Below are positions 13,218 through 24,900 of a DNA stretch of 64,000 bases, piece by piece. This stretch comes from Theobroma cacao (Eukaryota; Streptophyta; Magnoliopsida; Malvales; Malvaceae): positions 9,658,623 to 9,722,622 of the forward strand of contig NC_030850.1 in assembly GCF_000208745.1 (NCBI RefSeq). Reading direction: 5' to 3'. Below the pieces are notes generated by a model, which was not told where the DNA came from, did no database searches, and saw nothing but the letters and a program-made list of their open reading frames with translations. A program made the position numbers and the translations under genes. Numbering within the stretch: position 1 is the first letter of the stretch; each line of letters opens with the position of its first letter.

Positions 13218-14235
13218 TTAGGGTTCGTTTATTTTGACGTAAAATATATTTTAAAAAACATTTTAAGGACTCAAGCTTGTTTGGAAGATGAAAAATTTAT
13301 TATAGATGTAAAATATTTTACTAATTAATAGGAAAAACATCCATTAATCATGTAAAATGTTTTATGCATTTGAGAGAAATAAGACATTTTCTAGAGAACA
13401 GAAAAAATGCTCTTATATTAAGCCTAGTAATATAAATTTGATGAATATTAATATTTAACTTAAATTTTTAAAAAATTAATACGTAACTTTAAAAAAAATT
13501 AAATTAAAATATTAATATTTAAATTATTCAATGCTATTAAAATTAAAAAAATTTAATGAAATTATTCAATGTAATTAATATTTTTGTTTATAAATTGAAT
13601 AAATCTTCCTAATAATTGTAACAAAAAATATTTTAATGATCGTCATTTAATGAATACGTATTTGAAATTATAGATTTGTCATATTTTACATAATAAATGA
13701 ACATTGATATTTTCATAGTATTATGATACAAAAATATAAGATGGATTTTTTTAAAAAAATTAAAACTTACTTTTACTACAACATGTAATTAAATGTTTTG
13801 AAAAATNTAATAATTGTAAACAAAAAATTATTTTAATGATCGTCATTTAATGAATACGTATTTGAAATTATAGATTTGTCATATTTTACATAATAAATGA
13901 ACATTGATATTTTCATAGTATTATGATACAAAAATATAAGATGGATTTTTTTAAAAAAATTAAAACTTACTTTTACTACAACATGTAATTAAATGTTTTG
14001 AAAAATATTATTATTGATTTTTTTCATTTTCATTTCATTTTCGTTCTTAATTTTAATATGAGAATCAACTGATATCATTGTTTTATAATAAGTTCCTATT
14101 TATCATTTTAACAATCAAATAATTATAATAAAAAATATTTTCGATAATTTATTTAAATAATAAAAAATATTAAATTTATTTATAAAATATTTTACCTAAA
14201 ATAAATTTTTATTTTCCTGTTAATAAACCTACCAA
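13218..14235. mobile_element. Possible MITE-like element
   Basis: The left edge GGGTTCGTTTATTTTGACGT and the reverse complement of the right edge (GGTAGGTTTATTAACAGG, followed by a TTTTAGGTAAAATA block) form weak terminal inverted repeats around AT-rich DNA. This is typical of plant MITEs with GTTTATTT-type ends. No clean target duplication was seen. The interior contains an N-joined duplication (13610-14007), so the true length is about 200 bp shorter. Confidence 0.35.
13610..14007. repeat. Roughly 197-bp direct duplication around a single N
   Basis: The segments 13610-13806 and 13808-14007 are nearly identical. Both run from TAATAATTGTA through ATTTTAATGATCGTCATTTA to ATGTTTTGAAAAAT, with a few indels at the left edge only. 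They meet at a lone N at 13807. The pattern is that of an unmerged assembly overlap. Confidence 0.85.
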
Positions 14236-14388
14236 ATCCATCAATCAAATCATTATTTCGAAAAATATTCTTTCTTCTTTGTCGTCCCTCGTCCTATTCC
14301 TCACTAAACACTCTAACCTTTCTCAATCTTTCCTCTTTTCGCCACTATTCTATCGTACGCCACCGTCGAAAAAATCTTATTTTTAGAC
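14236..14388. other. Short intergenic spacer
   Basis: CT-rich spacer between two repeat elements. Nothing recognised. Confidence 0.5.
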
Positions 14389-15050
14389 CTGACAATTCGT
14401 GTTAACGTGTCGTAAACGTGTCAAATACGATTAGACACGAAACACGTTAAAGTTAAATATGAATATGACACGTTTAATATTCGTATTTTAAATTTAAAAT
14501 ACGTACACGTACATGTTTAATAGACGTGTAACACGACACGACACGATTAATAACACGATTAACACATTTAACACGATTAAATAAAAATATTTACAATTAA
14601 ATATATTTTTATTATTTAAATTTAAAATCTATAAGTATAAAAATAATTATAATAAAATAAAAATAAAAATAATATCAAATAATCACCAAAAGTTAAAAAT
14701 TAGGGTTGAGCATGTATAATTACATTATACATTTTATAAAATAAAAAAATTATTAAAAAAATTATTTAAAATTATTTATATAAAGTTAAAATAGTTTTTA
14801 ACTATTAATAAATGTGTCAAGTATACACTTTTAAATACGATAACACGATTAAACACGATAACACGACTAAGTAAACATGTTTAAATATATTTTAAACGTG
14901 TTTATCGTGTCAGACACGTTAAGACACAAAAATTTTCGTGCCTTAACGTGTCAGACACATTAGACACGAAGTACGTTAAGACTAAATCCAAAACCTGTTT
15001 AACTCGTATCTTCTCATATCGTGTTAACGTGTCGTGTTTAAAATTACCAG
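14389..15050. mobile_element. MITE-like element with ACACG-type subterminal repeats
   Basis: The segment starts CTGACAATTCGTGTTAACG and, in reverse complement, ends CTGGTAATTTTAAACACGAC, so it has weak inverted ends. Both flanks are packed with short repeats of ACACGATTAA, CGTGTC and ACACGTTA in both orientations around an AT-rich core. Dense subterminal repeats are a transposase-binding feature of non-autonomous DNA transposons. No transposase is present. The superfamily is uncertain because I did not find a clear target duplication. Confidence 0.55.
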
Positions 15051-16678
15051 TATACTTGTTTCTACTTCATTTTTCTATCAATTTGTTTGCTGTCAAAACT
15101 TCTCTATTTCCCATAAAAAGGACTAAAACTCGAAACTCTTACCCCACATTTTGGCTACCATTGCTATCAACCACAGTCCAAAAACTTCGTCACCCGGCCC
15201 TTTCTTTTTCCCTTTCTTCCACATTTCTATTTATTAATTTCCACCCGAATTCCTTTCCTTCTTGAAAAAGCCCGAAAACCTAAAAGCCTATAAAACCTTC
15301 CTAAAACCTCAAAATTTCCCTAATCTCACTCATTTCCATATATTGTTTTTTGGATGATTTTTTATTTCTTGAGGTTTTTCAAAAAAAGGTTTGAATTAAT
15401 CTTACATCTAAGGTTTTCTTTTTTTTTTTGGATTGTGTTGCTATGAAGATCGTTGTCATGGTTTATGGGGCTTTTTTAATTATGATGATTTATAGGTGTG
15501 TGTAATTTGTTTTTTCCAATCATAAAAAAAACATCAAGAACATTGCCCTTTGAAACCTGATCATGCGTGTGTAAGCCTCATAATTATCTCTTGGTGAAAC
15601 ACTACTTATGGAAGAGGATACATAGGCGGATGATATGCATTAGGTGCAGGGACACAAGCATTGAACCTTTTCGTGCAAATACATATGAGAAACGAAAGCA
15701 TCTACATAGGTCAAAACGCTATACCGACTAGTTGATTTCTTCGTCTGAAAATGTTACAAGGCTAACCTCCTGTAAGAGGCCAAATAGAGTGGTGCAAGAG
15801 GATAGCTCATCCCTTGTAATGATTTTAATTGGAAAAGGAATGATAGGTGGAGAAATCCCATCATCTAAACATATGAGAACACATGTCGAGCCAACCACAT
15901 GATCAATAATGTCATTAGTTTATTCTCATAGCCTAGATACTCTAGAATGCTACTCTCACTAACTTGATGTTGAACTTCTTAGAGAATAACCTTATCTAAT
16001 TGAAGAATTGTGCAACTTTTAAAATCTTGTCTTCATTTTTGAGTAGATTACGAAAAAAAAAAAATCTTGAAGGCGTTCATCTTCTTTAAAGAGTTTAATG
16101 GAATAAAAATCATGTTTTCCCTTGTAAAGAAAATTCTAAAAGAACACATACACCCTTGAGAGTGAAAGTTCACTCTCCCTAAGTTGTAAGCATAATATGA
16201 GAGAAGATATTTCACTTTGCCAGAACATCATGTCACACATCCATTCTTTCATCTTTACGAATATTTGGTTTATAATTGACTCGGACCATATCAAATATTT
16301 TTACAATAAAGAAAGTATTTACAAGATAAAGATTCTTCAATATTTTCTTCACTCATTCATTCTAATCATAAACCAATTAACATTAGAGTCAAACTTAATA
16401 ATGAAAAGTGAAGATTCAGCGTGCACAAATAATCTTCTCCCCTTTTTATAATAATTTCATTTTTCAAAAAATCGCAGGGACTTCACTAATGGATTTTCTT
16501 AAGAGTTTGGAGAGTTTTTATTGTAAAAAAAAGTACGTTAGAATAAATTTTTAAAGGAATACCAATTATTTAAATTCGTCAATTTATATTAGTAGTTAAT
16601 ATAAAAATAAAAATTTAGAACTCTCGCACCAGAGCAAAAGGTAGTAAGTACCAAAAAGAAGGGGGAGAGCTGGAAGAG
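15051..16678. other. Intergenic region, no gene assigned
   Basis: The stretch 15540-16180 is less AT-rich and looks like a decayed transcribed sequence or transposon remnant, but all frames are broken and no motif is recognised. The 84-codon frame at 16197 is not supported. Confidence 0.45.
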
Positions 16679-16778
16679 AAAACGAGAGATAGTGAAAGAG
16701 AGAGCGGGAGAGAGATTGTCTTCTTTCAGTAAGTCCGTTTTACGTTCATGTCATGTCACGTCAGTCAAGAATTGGTAG

Positions 16779-16820
<42 letters not shown>

Positions 16821-16929
16821 TATTAATTCNAAACGAGAGATAGTGAAAGAGAGAGCGGGAGAGAGATTGTCTTCTTTCAGTAAGTCCGTTTTACGTTCAT
16901 GTCATGTCACGTCAGTCAAGAATTGGTAG

Positions 16930-16971
<42 letters not shown>

Positions 16972-16975
16972 TCCA
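16679..16975. repeat. Roughly 147-bp direct duplication around a single N, with (TA)n
   Basis: Segments 16680-16829 and 16831-16975 are near-identical, both running from AAACGAGAGATAGTGAAAG through TCACGTCAGTCAAGAATTGG to a TA run and TTAATTC. A single N at 16830 separates them. As with 11281-11477, a TA microsatellite lies at the join, consistent with an unmerged overlap between contig ends. Confidence 0.85.
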
Positions 16976-17325
16976 TGTCACTTCATTGTTTGAAAGCATA
17001 GTCCCTGGTTTTATTTAACATATGAACATCATATAGAAATTTCTTTAAAAATTTGGTCCAGTTCAATGAGTGAATCACATCTGAACACATTGGAGATAGT
17101 ATAAGTGAAAATTACAAATAAAATAAAATAAAAAAATAGATATGAAAATGGTTCCTCTTCATTGATCTGAATTTAAAAACCCTAAGTTGCATAAAATCAG
17201 TGCTTTCAAGCTCTTATACCGAAGAAGCATGAATCTTATGTTTTTGGAAAAGAGGCAGATGTCTCTGTCCCCAAAACGACTAATCCAAGAGTTTGAAACG
17301 CAAAGCTGATTTTCCCCCCATTCTT
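16976..17325. other. Short intergenic stretch
   Basis: No coding or RNA feature is recognised between the N-joined duplication and the gene fragment at 17326. Confidence 0.45.
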
Positions 17326-17556
17326 TTAAATTAGGTCCTCAGATTGAGAGGCTACAACTTCGAAGCCTCGCTGTCTCCATGTGAATGTCCTGATGAGAGT
17401 CAATTCCACACCACTGTCAAGCTGGGGTGGCAAATATTCAAAACACAGAGGCAGCACTACATCACATGCTTGTGACTCTCGCACCTTGATTTTGGTGTGT
17501 GCCAACTCATACAACAATGGGGTCCCATTGTCTGAGTCCCTTGTCACTGCATTCCA
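17326..17556 (-). pseudogene. Unidentified coding fragment (single exon)
   Basis: On the minus strand a 76-residue open stretch starts WNAVTRDSDNGTPLLYELAH, just after a possible AAAAAAAG acceptor, and ends in TAG or TGA-type context at 17326. The sequence has balanced amino-acid use, two cysteines, an LPPQLDSG turn and a basic TFTWRQRG segment, and looks like true protein rather than random frame. Upstream frames are closed by stops, and I found no partner exons at 17560-18600. It is therefore probably a stranded terminal exon or gene relic. I do not recognise the family. Confidence 0.35.
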
Positions 17557-17727
17557 CTTTTTTTAGATGTTGAATTTGCCCTTGACGTCGTATCGCAAGA
17601 GATGCACGTTTAAAGTCATACAATCATCAAATGAATATGTGGGAATTGATTTAGCAAATCCCTTTTGTATATATAGGGTTAGGGAGCATAGCTAGGCTAC
17701 CCCATGCTCCAATTCTAGAGTGAAACA

Positions 17728-17850
17728 AATGACTGTTAAATTGGATCGTCCATGCGCGACACGCACTGCATTTATAAAGTTAAAGAAAGACAAAACAGAA
17801 CTTGCATGTGTGTATCGCGCACGGACGATTTGAATTAACCAAGTCATGAC
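17728..17850. repeat. Imperfect inverted repeat (foldback, about 120 nt)
   Basis: The left arm (about 17728-17772, containing ATCGTCCATGCGCGACAC) pairs with the right arm (about 17801-17850, containing GTATCGCGCACGGACGAT), leaving an unpaired A-rich loop of about 30 bases. The stem is about 40 bp with scattered mismatches and G-U-compatible pairs, and is GC-rich against AT-rich surroundings. It could be a foldback MITE or a small-RNA hairpin. Confidence 0.6.
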
Positions 17851-20480
17851 ATAAATAAATACTATTATGATTCTTCTTTAATTATTATTTTATCAATTAC
17901 CAAAGTAAAAGTCTGTCTTATTATACTCTTATCTCAGTTTACACTTGCAGTTTGAAGAGCTACTAACTCATTCATTAATGATGCTTTGCTTGCCAGATGA
18001 TTGAAGGTTTTCATCCATGTTCAAAGGCACCGCCCCTCCAGAAAAAAACACCTCAAGGTAACTCATTCATTAGATGTGGTGAGCGGCTGCGAGGACTTGT
18101 GCTAGATCTACTTGTCTTTGCCTGGGCTGGATCTCAACTGTTGGGCATTTTATAATTCATACAAGGAATGCTCTCTGCCAAACTCAGTTTGAATCCTGTT
18201 TTCCTTGATTCCTGGTTGTTATGAGTTTCATGCCTTTCGGCGGTAGTTTAGTTTGTGATCAGAGCATATCCGATTGGGAACTTCTCTGATGGAATGTTGA
18301 AGATACTTGCAAATGAACAAACAGGCTTCGATTGATTGCAAAATGAAAATGGTCTAGCTAGAATGATTTGCGTTTGTTTTAGTTTATTTGCTAGTAATTT
18401 TGGGTATACATATATAGATATTGTGGCTTTGGCTTCCTTCAGTGCCCTGATTGTCCCTTACGTTCCTGTAAGGTGGTCTCTCAGGGCTAGCTTCACTAGA
18501 ACATTAGGGAAGGATTTGCCTTGAGTCAATAGCCCAATGCAATTCATCACTCCCAACTTTGCTACTGTTCGAAAGCAGAAATCAATCCCCTGTAAACCCA
18601 TTAGATTTGCCTACTTTTTAGTTATGTATATAATTCAGCTTATATCTCCAAATTCATGAGTTCATTTACTTTCAAGAATTTAGAATCTAAGGTTTGTGGG
18701 AGGACAACGGTATGAAATGCATTCCACTTGCTCCTTTATTGAAAGGCCATCAAGTACAGAAATCAGACAACCAAAACCAAGGAAATGTACAGCTCAAAAC
18801 AGGGGACAAATACTGTGGAGAACTTTTAACTTTAATGAGTTTAGGGTGGCTTTTTTAAAGTCCACCTGATAAGAAAAAACTTTTTTAAATCACCGTAAAC
18901 CAGTGAGAATTTCTGGGTTGGTCTAAAATGTTGCTCTGTTTTAAGAGTTCAATTTCTTTTGGAAGCTGATGATTACCTTACCTCACCATCCAAACTCCAT
19001 CTGCTTTCTGTTAGCTTAGCTCGAGTCCTCCTAGCAGGTTCATTATCACGAGAAGAAGATTATAATCACACAAATTCAACACATTGAAAGAACATAATCG
19101 TTCTTGTTATTTTATTTTTGGATAAGTAAGAAGATAGCATTCGATCAATTTGCCCGGAAAAAGGAAAGATTAACATCAGAGTGGTTGCGAAAAATGAACA
19201 TCCAAAACTTTTTGATTTTATTTTTCAGCAAGCACTATGATATCTGATTAAATAAATAAATGCTGGGAGCTAATTCAGTGTAGCAACTCTGTTTTGGGTT
19301 CTTCTTCTTCTTCTGTTTTGAGATCATCAGATGAAGTTGGGATTTGACAACGTTGAGATAATTCAGTGTAGCCGTCATTAATATGCAGTCCTACTGGAGC
19401 TTGTGGTTTCGACATCCTCGAGATAATGTTGCCAATAATTTGGTGGATGATCTTTGCAGAAGTTGGGATTTCTCTGGATTAATCAATGTTTTGTATACAT
19501 TAGTAAAAGTTTACAGTTGAACATGGTTCATCGATCTGGATAAGAAATCAAAAAACCATGCAAAATAGATGCATCATTAAATGATGTTGTGTTCTGATGG
19601 CGTTTTAAGGACTTAAGATGTAGGCGGTTGAAGAAGTAAGTAAACTTTCTCTTAATTGTACCGGAACTGATTCATTCCTTTTAGTTCAAAGCAAAAACAG
19701 AGGAAATTAGAAAGATTAAAACTATAAGTCTATAACGGAGAAGAACAGATAGGGATATTGTGGGCATGAAGAAACAGATATCAATGTTGTTTGCAATTGC
19801 CAACTCGATCCGCTGCTCTATACGCCAAACATGTGCATGCAAGCTCTATATATCACGAAAATTAGATTTGGATGCTTCTAATTCAAGTTTCTTTATCAGT
19901 ACCTTACAAATACAATACAATGGAGGGCAATGTGCTTCAAATGTATAAATAAAAATAAATAAATAGCATTGAGATAAGGACTTGTGAAGTTTAATTTCAT
20001 TTTTGTAAATGAAAAATTATATAAAAATAGCAAGTTAAAACACAATTAGCATTAAACCAAATACTATGAAAAGAAAAGAAAAGAAATAGCATTAAACATA
20101 ACAAGAAAAAATCTATAAAAATAAATCAAATAAATTCACAAATTACTATAAAATTAGATCAAATTCACTAATGGTGAATGTGAAGTTTACAAAATCTCCC
20201 TTTTACACTGAGATAAAGCATTGTCGAGAATCTATCCTTTTCCCAGTACTACAAATTCAAAAGGAATTACTTGGTGGAAATGACAATTTCTTTAAACTCA
20301 TTTACTTCAACAAATTAAGTTCACTCAAACTTTAATTCATAGTATTTTGTAATACCAAATTTGAGGAAGAATTCCCTTTGTTTTTATCTTAATATAAAGT
20401 ACATTAAAAAAGGTGAAATTACCCCATAAATTGTTATGTTTATACTTTTTTAGTATACTAATATATTTTTACATTACACC
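17851..20480. other. Intergenic region upstream of the hydrolase gene
   Basis: No gene is assigned. Around 17994-18055 there is an exon-like stretch on the plus strand (acceptor GCTTGCCAG, donor CTCAAG|GTAACT), but nothing nearby extends it. The last few hundred bases should hold the hydrolase promoter. Confidence 0.45.
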
Positions 20481-20859
20481 CCCTAAACCCCTTTCCAAAG
20501 CTGCAAAGACTGGAAACAGATGCACGGCTTTCTCGAGGCTTGAAAACCAGAGGAGTAGATCTCCAACCCCAAAAATTTTTGCAGGTATTTACTTATTGTT
20601 TCCTTCTTTAATTCCGAAGTTTTCATTCTTTCATTTGGCATCTCAAATATTCGTGTTTACCTTCTCCAAGTTAGATGTGATATTGTCTAGCATTTCAGAT
20701 TTATTCAAACAACCTTTGAGACTCTTAGACTAATTCAACACTCAATTACTGGACTCCGAACTTGTGAATCATTTTAATTACATTTAGGGGTTTTTTTTTT
20801 TATAATTTTTATACGTTTTGGAATTCTTCAAGATTCTTATTGTTTCTCTGTTGATAGTC

Positions 20860-21903
20860 ATGTTGAATCGTGGAACAAAGCCAAAGGCATGGAATGGACC
20901 TAAAAGATGCCCGGTTATGGTGCCGGTTATGTTTCTTGTTTCAGTCTTAGTAGCATTGCTAACGTTTTTCCACAAAAATGATGAAAACCCAATTCCGGTG
21001 TATGGCCTACCGAACCAAAAATGGAATGGGTTTGAGTCTTTGGTGCAATTTAATCCTGAAAGGGAATTCAGGAATGGCACGGATTTGATATGGCAAATAC
21101 CTGATTTGCCTAAGGCTGTTCTTTTTCTAGCTCATGGATGTAGTGGGAGAGCTGTCAACTTTTGGGATAGGTCTTCTAAATGCCCTAAATGTGTTGGTTT
21201 GCCGGAGGAAAGGCTCCTTGTTCTTCATGCTCTTGCTCGGAAATTTGCTGTCTTGACCATATCAAGTGCAGGGAGATGTTGGACGTTTGGGAAGGAAAGA
21301 TTGATTGTTGAAGATATTATAAGATGGTGGGTTAAGAGACAGAACCTTGAAAAGCTTCCTCTTGTGGCTTTGGGGGCCTCTTCTGGTGGATACTTTGTAT
21401 CTGCACTGGCTAATGATTTGAAGTTTAGTAGTATTGCACTTATGATTGCTGAAGGAATATTTGATCAAATGGACATCATAGAGGACTATCCGCCAACCCT
21501 TTTCGTGCACATGCCAAAAGATGTACATAGGCAACAAAAGATAACTGAATTTATGGAAGTTTTGAAAAACAAAGGGATTGATGTTGCAGAGATTGAATGC
21601 ATGGAGTTGCCTCTGTCAACAACCTTTCTATCTGACAGAATCCCAGGTCTTGATCAGACTATTTCTGCTAGATTGTTCAATTTATTCAAGGAGAAAGGCT
21701 TTATAGATGAGAATGGGTATATGAAAAGGGATGGGCGTGCAACACCTTGGAAGCAAGCTCTCCAGGAAAGTAAGACTACTTTTCTGGAGAAGGACTTAGT
21801 GCATCCTGTTCAGGAGGAGCTAAATCTTGCTTTTGCATACCATGAAATGACTAGCTTGCAATCTGAACAGATCTTTAAATGGTTTGAATCTCATATGACT
21901 TGA
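20860..21903 (+). CDS. Membrane-anchored alpha/beta hydrolase family protein
   Basis: Single-exon gene of 347 aa. An in-frame extension to 20818 has no ATG, so the first ATG at 20860 is used. A short basic N-terminus (KPKAWNGPKR) is followed by one predicted membrane helix at about 17-37 (VMVPVMFLVSVLVALL), then a lumenal or cytosolic hydrolase domain. The domain shows an oxyanion-type AHGCSGR (91-97) and the nucleophile elbow GASSG (172-176, Ser174). A run of cysteines, SSKCPKC, sits at 105-111. The acid and histidine of the triad are not certain by eye. Plant members of this family are mostly uncharacterised and the substrate is unknown. A possible 5'UTR intron runs from TTTGCAG|GTATTT near 20585 to TTTAG near 20787. 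Confidence 0.88.
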   Translation: MLNRGTKPKAWNGPKRCPVMVPVMFLVSVLVALLTFFHKNDENPIPVYGLPNQKWNGFESLVQFNPEREFRNGTDLIWQIPDLPKAVLFLAHGCSGRAVNFWDRSSKCPKCVGLPEERLLVLHALARKFAVLTISSAGRCWTFGKERLIVEDIIRWWVKRQNLEKLPLVALGASSGGYFVSALANDLKFSSIALMIAEGIFDQMDIIEDYPPTLFVHMPKDVHRQQKITEFMEVLKNKGIDVAEIECMELPLSTTFLSDRIPGLDQTISARLFNLFKEKGFIDENGYMKRDGRATPWKQALQESKTTFLEKDLVHPVQEELNLAFAYHEMTSLQSEQIFKWFESHMT

Positions 21904-24900
21904 GCATTATTCCTTTGTGCCACATTCTCCTTTCTCAGCCATGGAAGAGATTTGCAAACTGTTTCCAACTGAAGTACTGTCTATTCAGAAGTGATTTGTA
22001 CATACAGCTCATAGTTACAATCCCTCAACTTTTACTGGATTAAATTGTTTACTGCTTGAAGTTTGTCTGTAAACAACTAAGGACCAGAGAATGTAAAGCT
22101 CCTAACTTGCACTAAAACCAAACTGCGGCATGCACTATGTATTAGGTAAATTTAACTATATGTCGCAAAAAAAATCTTCATTACACTCTGAATAGTTTTT
22201 CATATATTTTTTGTGGAATTGCAAAGTATCCTTAGTGGCCTTTGAGAGGTCTTCTTATGCTTGCTTTGAATGATGTATCTTTCCTCTATATACTTTTTGA
22301 GTTGGCATTTTCTTCCTATCTGTGCTCCTCTATAAGCCTAAATCCCTCCATCTGATGTAATCCCAGCCAGCAACTAGATCTATATATTTTAAAAGACTAT
22401 GATGGAAACTTACAAACAAAACAAATTCATTTATACGCGTATAATTTTGCTATGGGGCTTGATATCTTGGAGTTGTAATTGTGGGTTTGTTTATAAATGA
22501 CTCGATATTAGTAGTTATTTATTCTATTAAATAAATTCTTTTATTAAGTATTCCAAAATTTCATATTCATGAAAATCATGTGCAAGATACATTAATAGTC
22601 TACACTGAGTTAGTTAGATAGTAAATGATTTTTTTTGTTCTCACATGTTTGAAGGAATTAATATTGCTACATATTCAAATCTCTGCTAATTGTATCTATT
22701 AATACTGGATATGACAAAGGTTGATTGTAATATCATGGTACCGGATGATTCTGTTTATGAATAGAACTAATTCTTACTTGAGTGCCAGGTCTTGTTACTC
22801 AGAATATGTGAAATGCATTATTATTTACTATTCTATGATTTCAGTTTTCTACTCTTTGTCCATGTTGCTTGAGCTCCAGCAGGGTTTCCAATTCTTTTTT
22901 CTGAATTCTATTCTACTTATCTCAATACTTTGGTGTGCGGCACTTCATCTCTCCATCCCTAAAATTTGTACTCTACAAGTGTATTTGCATATTGCATCTG
23001 GGTCTCCTAAAATTAATTTCTGAAATCTTATGCTTGTGTTATTGGAGAATATAGAGATGTATGTGCTCACTGGATTTTGTATCAAAATAAAAAACACGAA
23101 GCTCAGAGCTGTATAATATCAAAAGTCAATGCCACTGCTAATGTTGAAATAAGTATAGCCAAAATCATAAATTTTCCTTTAATGAGCTAGGAATTAGCCT
23201 CCTTAAAGGTAAAAGAAATGCTTATATGAAGTTTTGTCCTATCTAAGAGAGCAAACAAATGGCCCTCCTGATTCTTCCCCCTTCAACCGTCTTCTTCCAT
23301 TTCATGTTGTGGAAAAGTCGCTCTAGTTTGTGGCTTGGGTCACTACTCAAAGCTGATGGAGAAACTAACAATAAAAGCCTTTTTCTTGGCTACCTTAGTG
23401 ACACAAAGCCTTTTCCCTGTTTCCTTTTAAGATATGACATAGAGACTTGAATAAGTGATTTTGGATACTGACTTGATGCAGTTAATCATATACAGTGTTT
23501 GTGTAGCTTAAATGCTTACAAAATTTTGGTCTCTTTGTGTGTGTATAAATCTGTTACTACCTCAGTGCTATTTTTCAATGTTGGTTGTTAATATTTGTCT
23601 TGGTGAGATTGTGGCATCCATTCTTCATGTGGTAGGATTTTTAACATTTTTTTAGATTTTCCCTTAACATCCCTCCTCATGGTTTTTTACTTTCCTTTCT
23701 TCTCAAATATGGACTTTGAGTTTCAATGAATAAAGTAAATGCAGCTTGCTACTTGCTGTATCCATGATTGAGACTTTACATTGTGAATTGCATTCTTGAT
23801 GGCACAACCTTACCAGAAATACAATCACTCTATGAAGAACATGTCTTTTGAGTGAATCTAATGGTCTCATGGACTTCAGTATATTATACTAGCTTGGATT
23901 ACCCTTGCATCTGATCCTAGTCTTAGTGGCTTCTATCTCAGACTTGTGCTATCTGTGTTATCTTCTGAAGAAGTTGCATCTTAATTTATCCTAAGATCTT
24001 TATAACTATATGAATACATGCTGTACATTTTCTCCATTTATGCCTTTTCTTTTTCTGTTTTTTTCTTCAGACTTCTTGGCCATAGTTTCCTGGAGTTAAA
24101 AATGTAACTAGAATTCAGTCACTAGAATTATGTTGTCCGGGGAAGTCATAAATTTTGGTTGCCTTCTTCATTTATTCAAGCATTTTGCATATGCAGCTCA
24201 GTCCGATCTGGTGCCTGCATCAACAACCACAAACAAGGTTCAGAGACTCAAGGCTGTAGATGCTGAAGGAAATATCAGCAACATCACACTCTATACTTGT
24301 GGTGCTCTTCCTTTTACATGAGATACAAGCCCAATCATTAGACCATATTGTTTTATCAAATTTATAAAAATAAAAATCAAATACTATAAAGTCATGTGTT
24401 AGTTAAGTATATCCCCCTCAATTAACTTTCAGCTAGCACTCTCTTATTTCTTGATGTACATGATTTAAGTTACTAAAATGTCATGATGCCTTGGCCTTGC
24501 ACAAGTTCATTTCTGTTGTCTTGGAGAGCTTGAACCCCAACTAGTTATATTTAAAGCGTGGGTTGGTATGCGTTTTATTGTTGCATTGATTTCATATCTT
24601 CTCTACTCTTGCAAGCAGCCCTCTGATTTTATTAGTAACTAAAGTAAATCAAAATTTTCAAAATGTTAAAAGGAAACATGAATGTATTCTAATTGAATTT
24701 CTCTCTATTACTAGACTTCCCTCTATCCATGTCTCTTAACACAATGACACATGAAATTAATGTACCTTGATTTATTATTATTTTCTTTTGTGTTGATCTA
24801 CTTTCTGTGATTGGCTTTGCTTGGTGAAAGTTTTATGGGGCAGCCGCATCTGTCATGATCATATGGGAGCCACACTTGTTTATTAACTTCTTGTTGACAC

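Noticed and set aside
14389..15050. CRISPR-like array suggested by many short ACACG repeats
   Set aside because: Repeats are very short, irregular and in both orientations, and the genome is a plant nuclear genome. It fits a DNA transposon.
20413..20733. 106-codon frame upstream of the hydrolase
   Set aside because: No domain, hydrophobic low-complexity start, and it overlaps the probable promoter and leader of the hydrolase gene.
20818..20859. 14-codon N-terminal extension of the hydrolase
   Set aside because: The frame is open but begins at TTG. The first ATG in this eukaryotic gene is at 20860 and still leaves the membrane helix complete.
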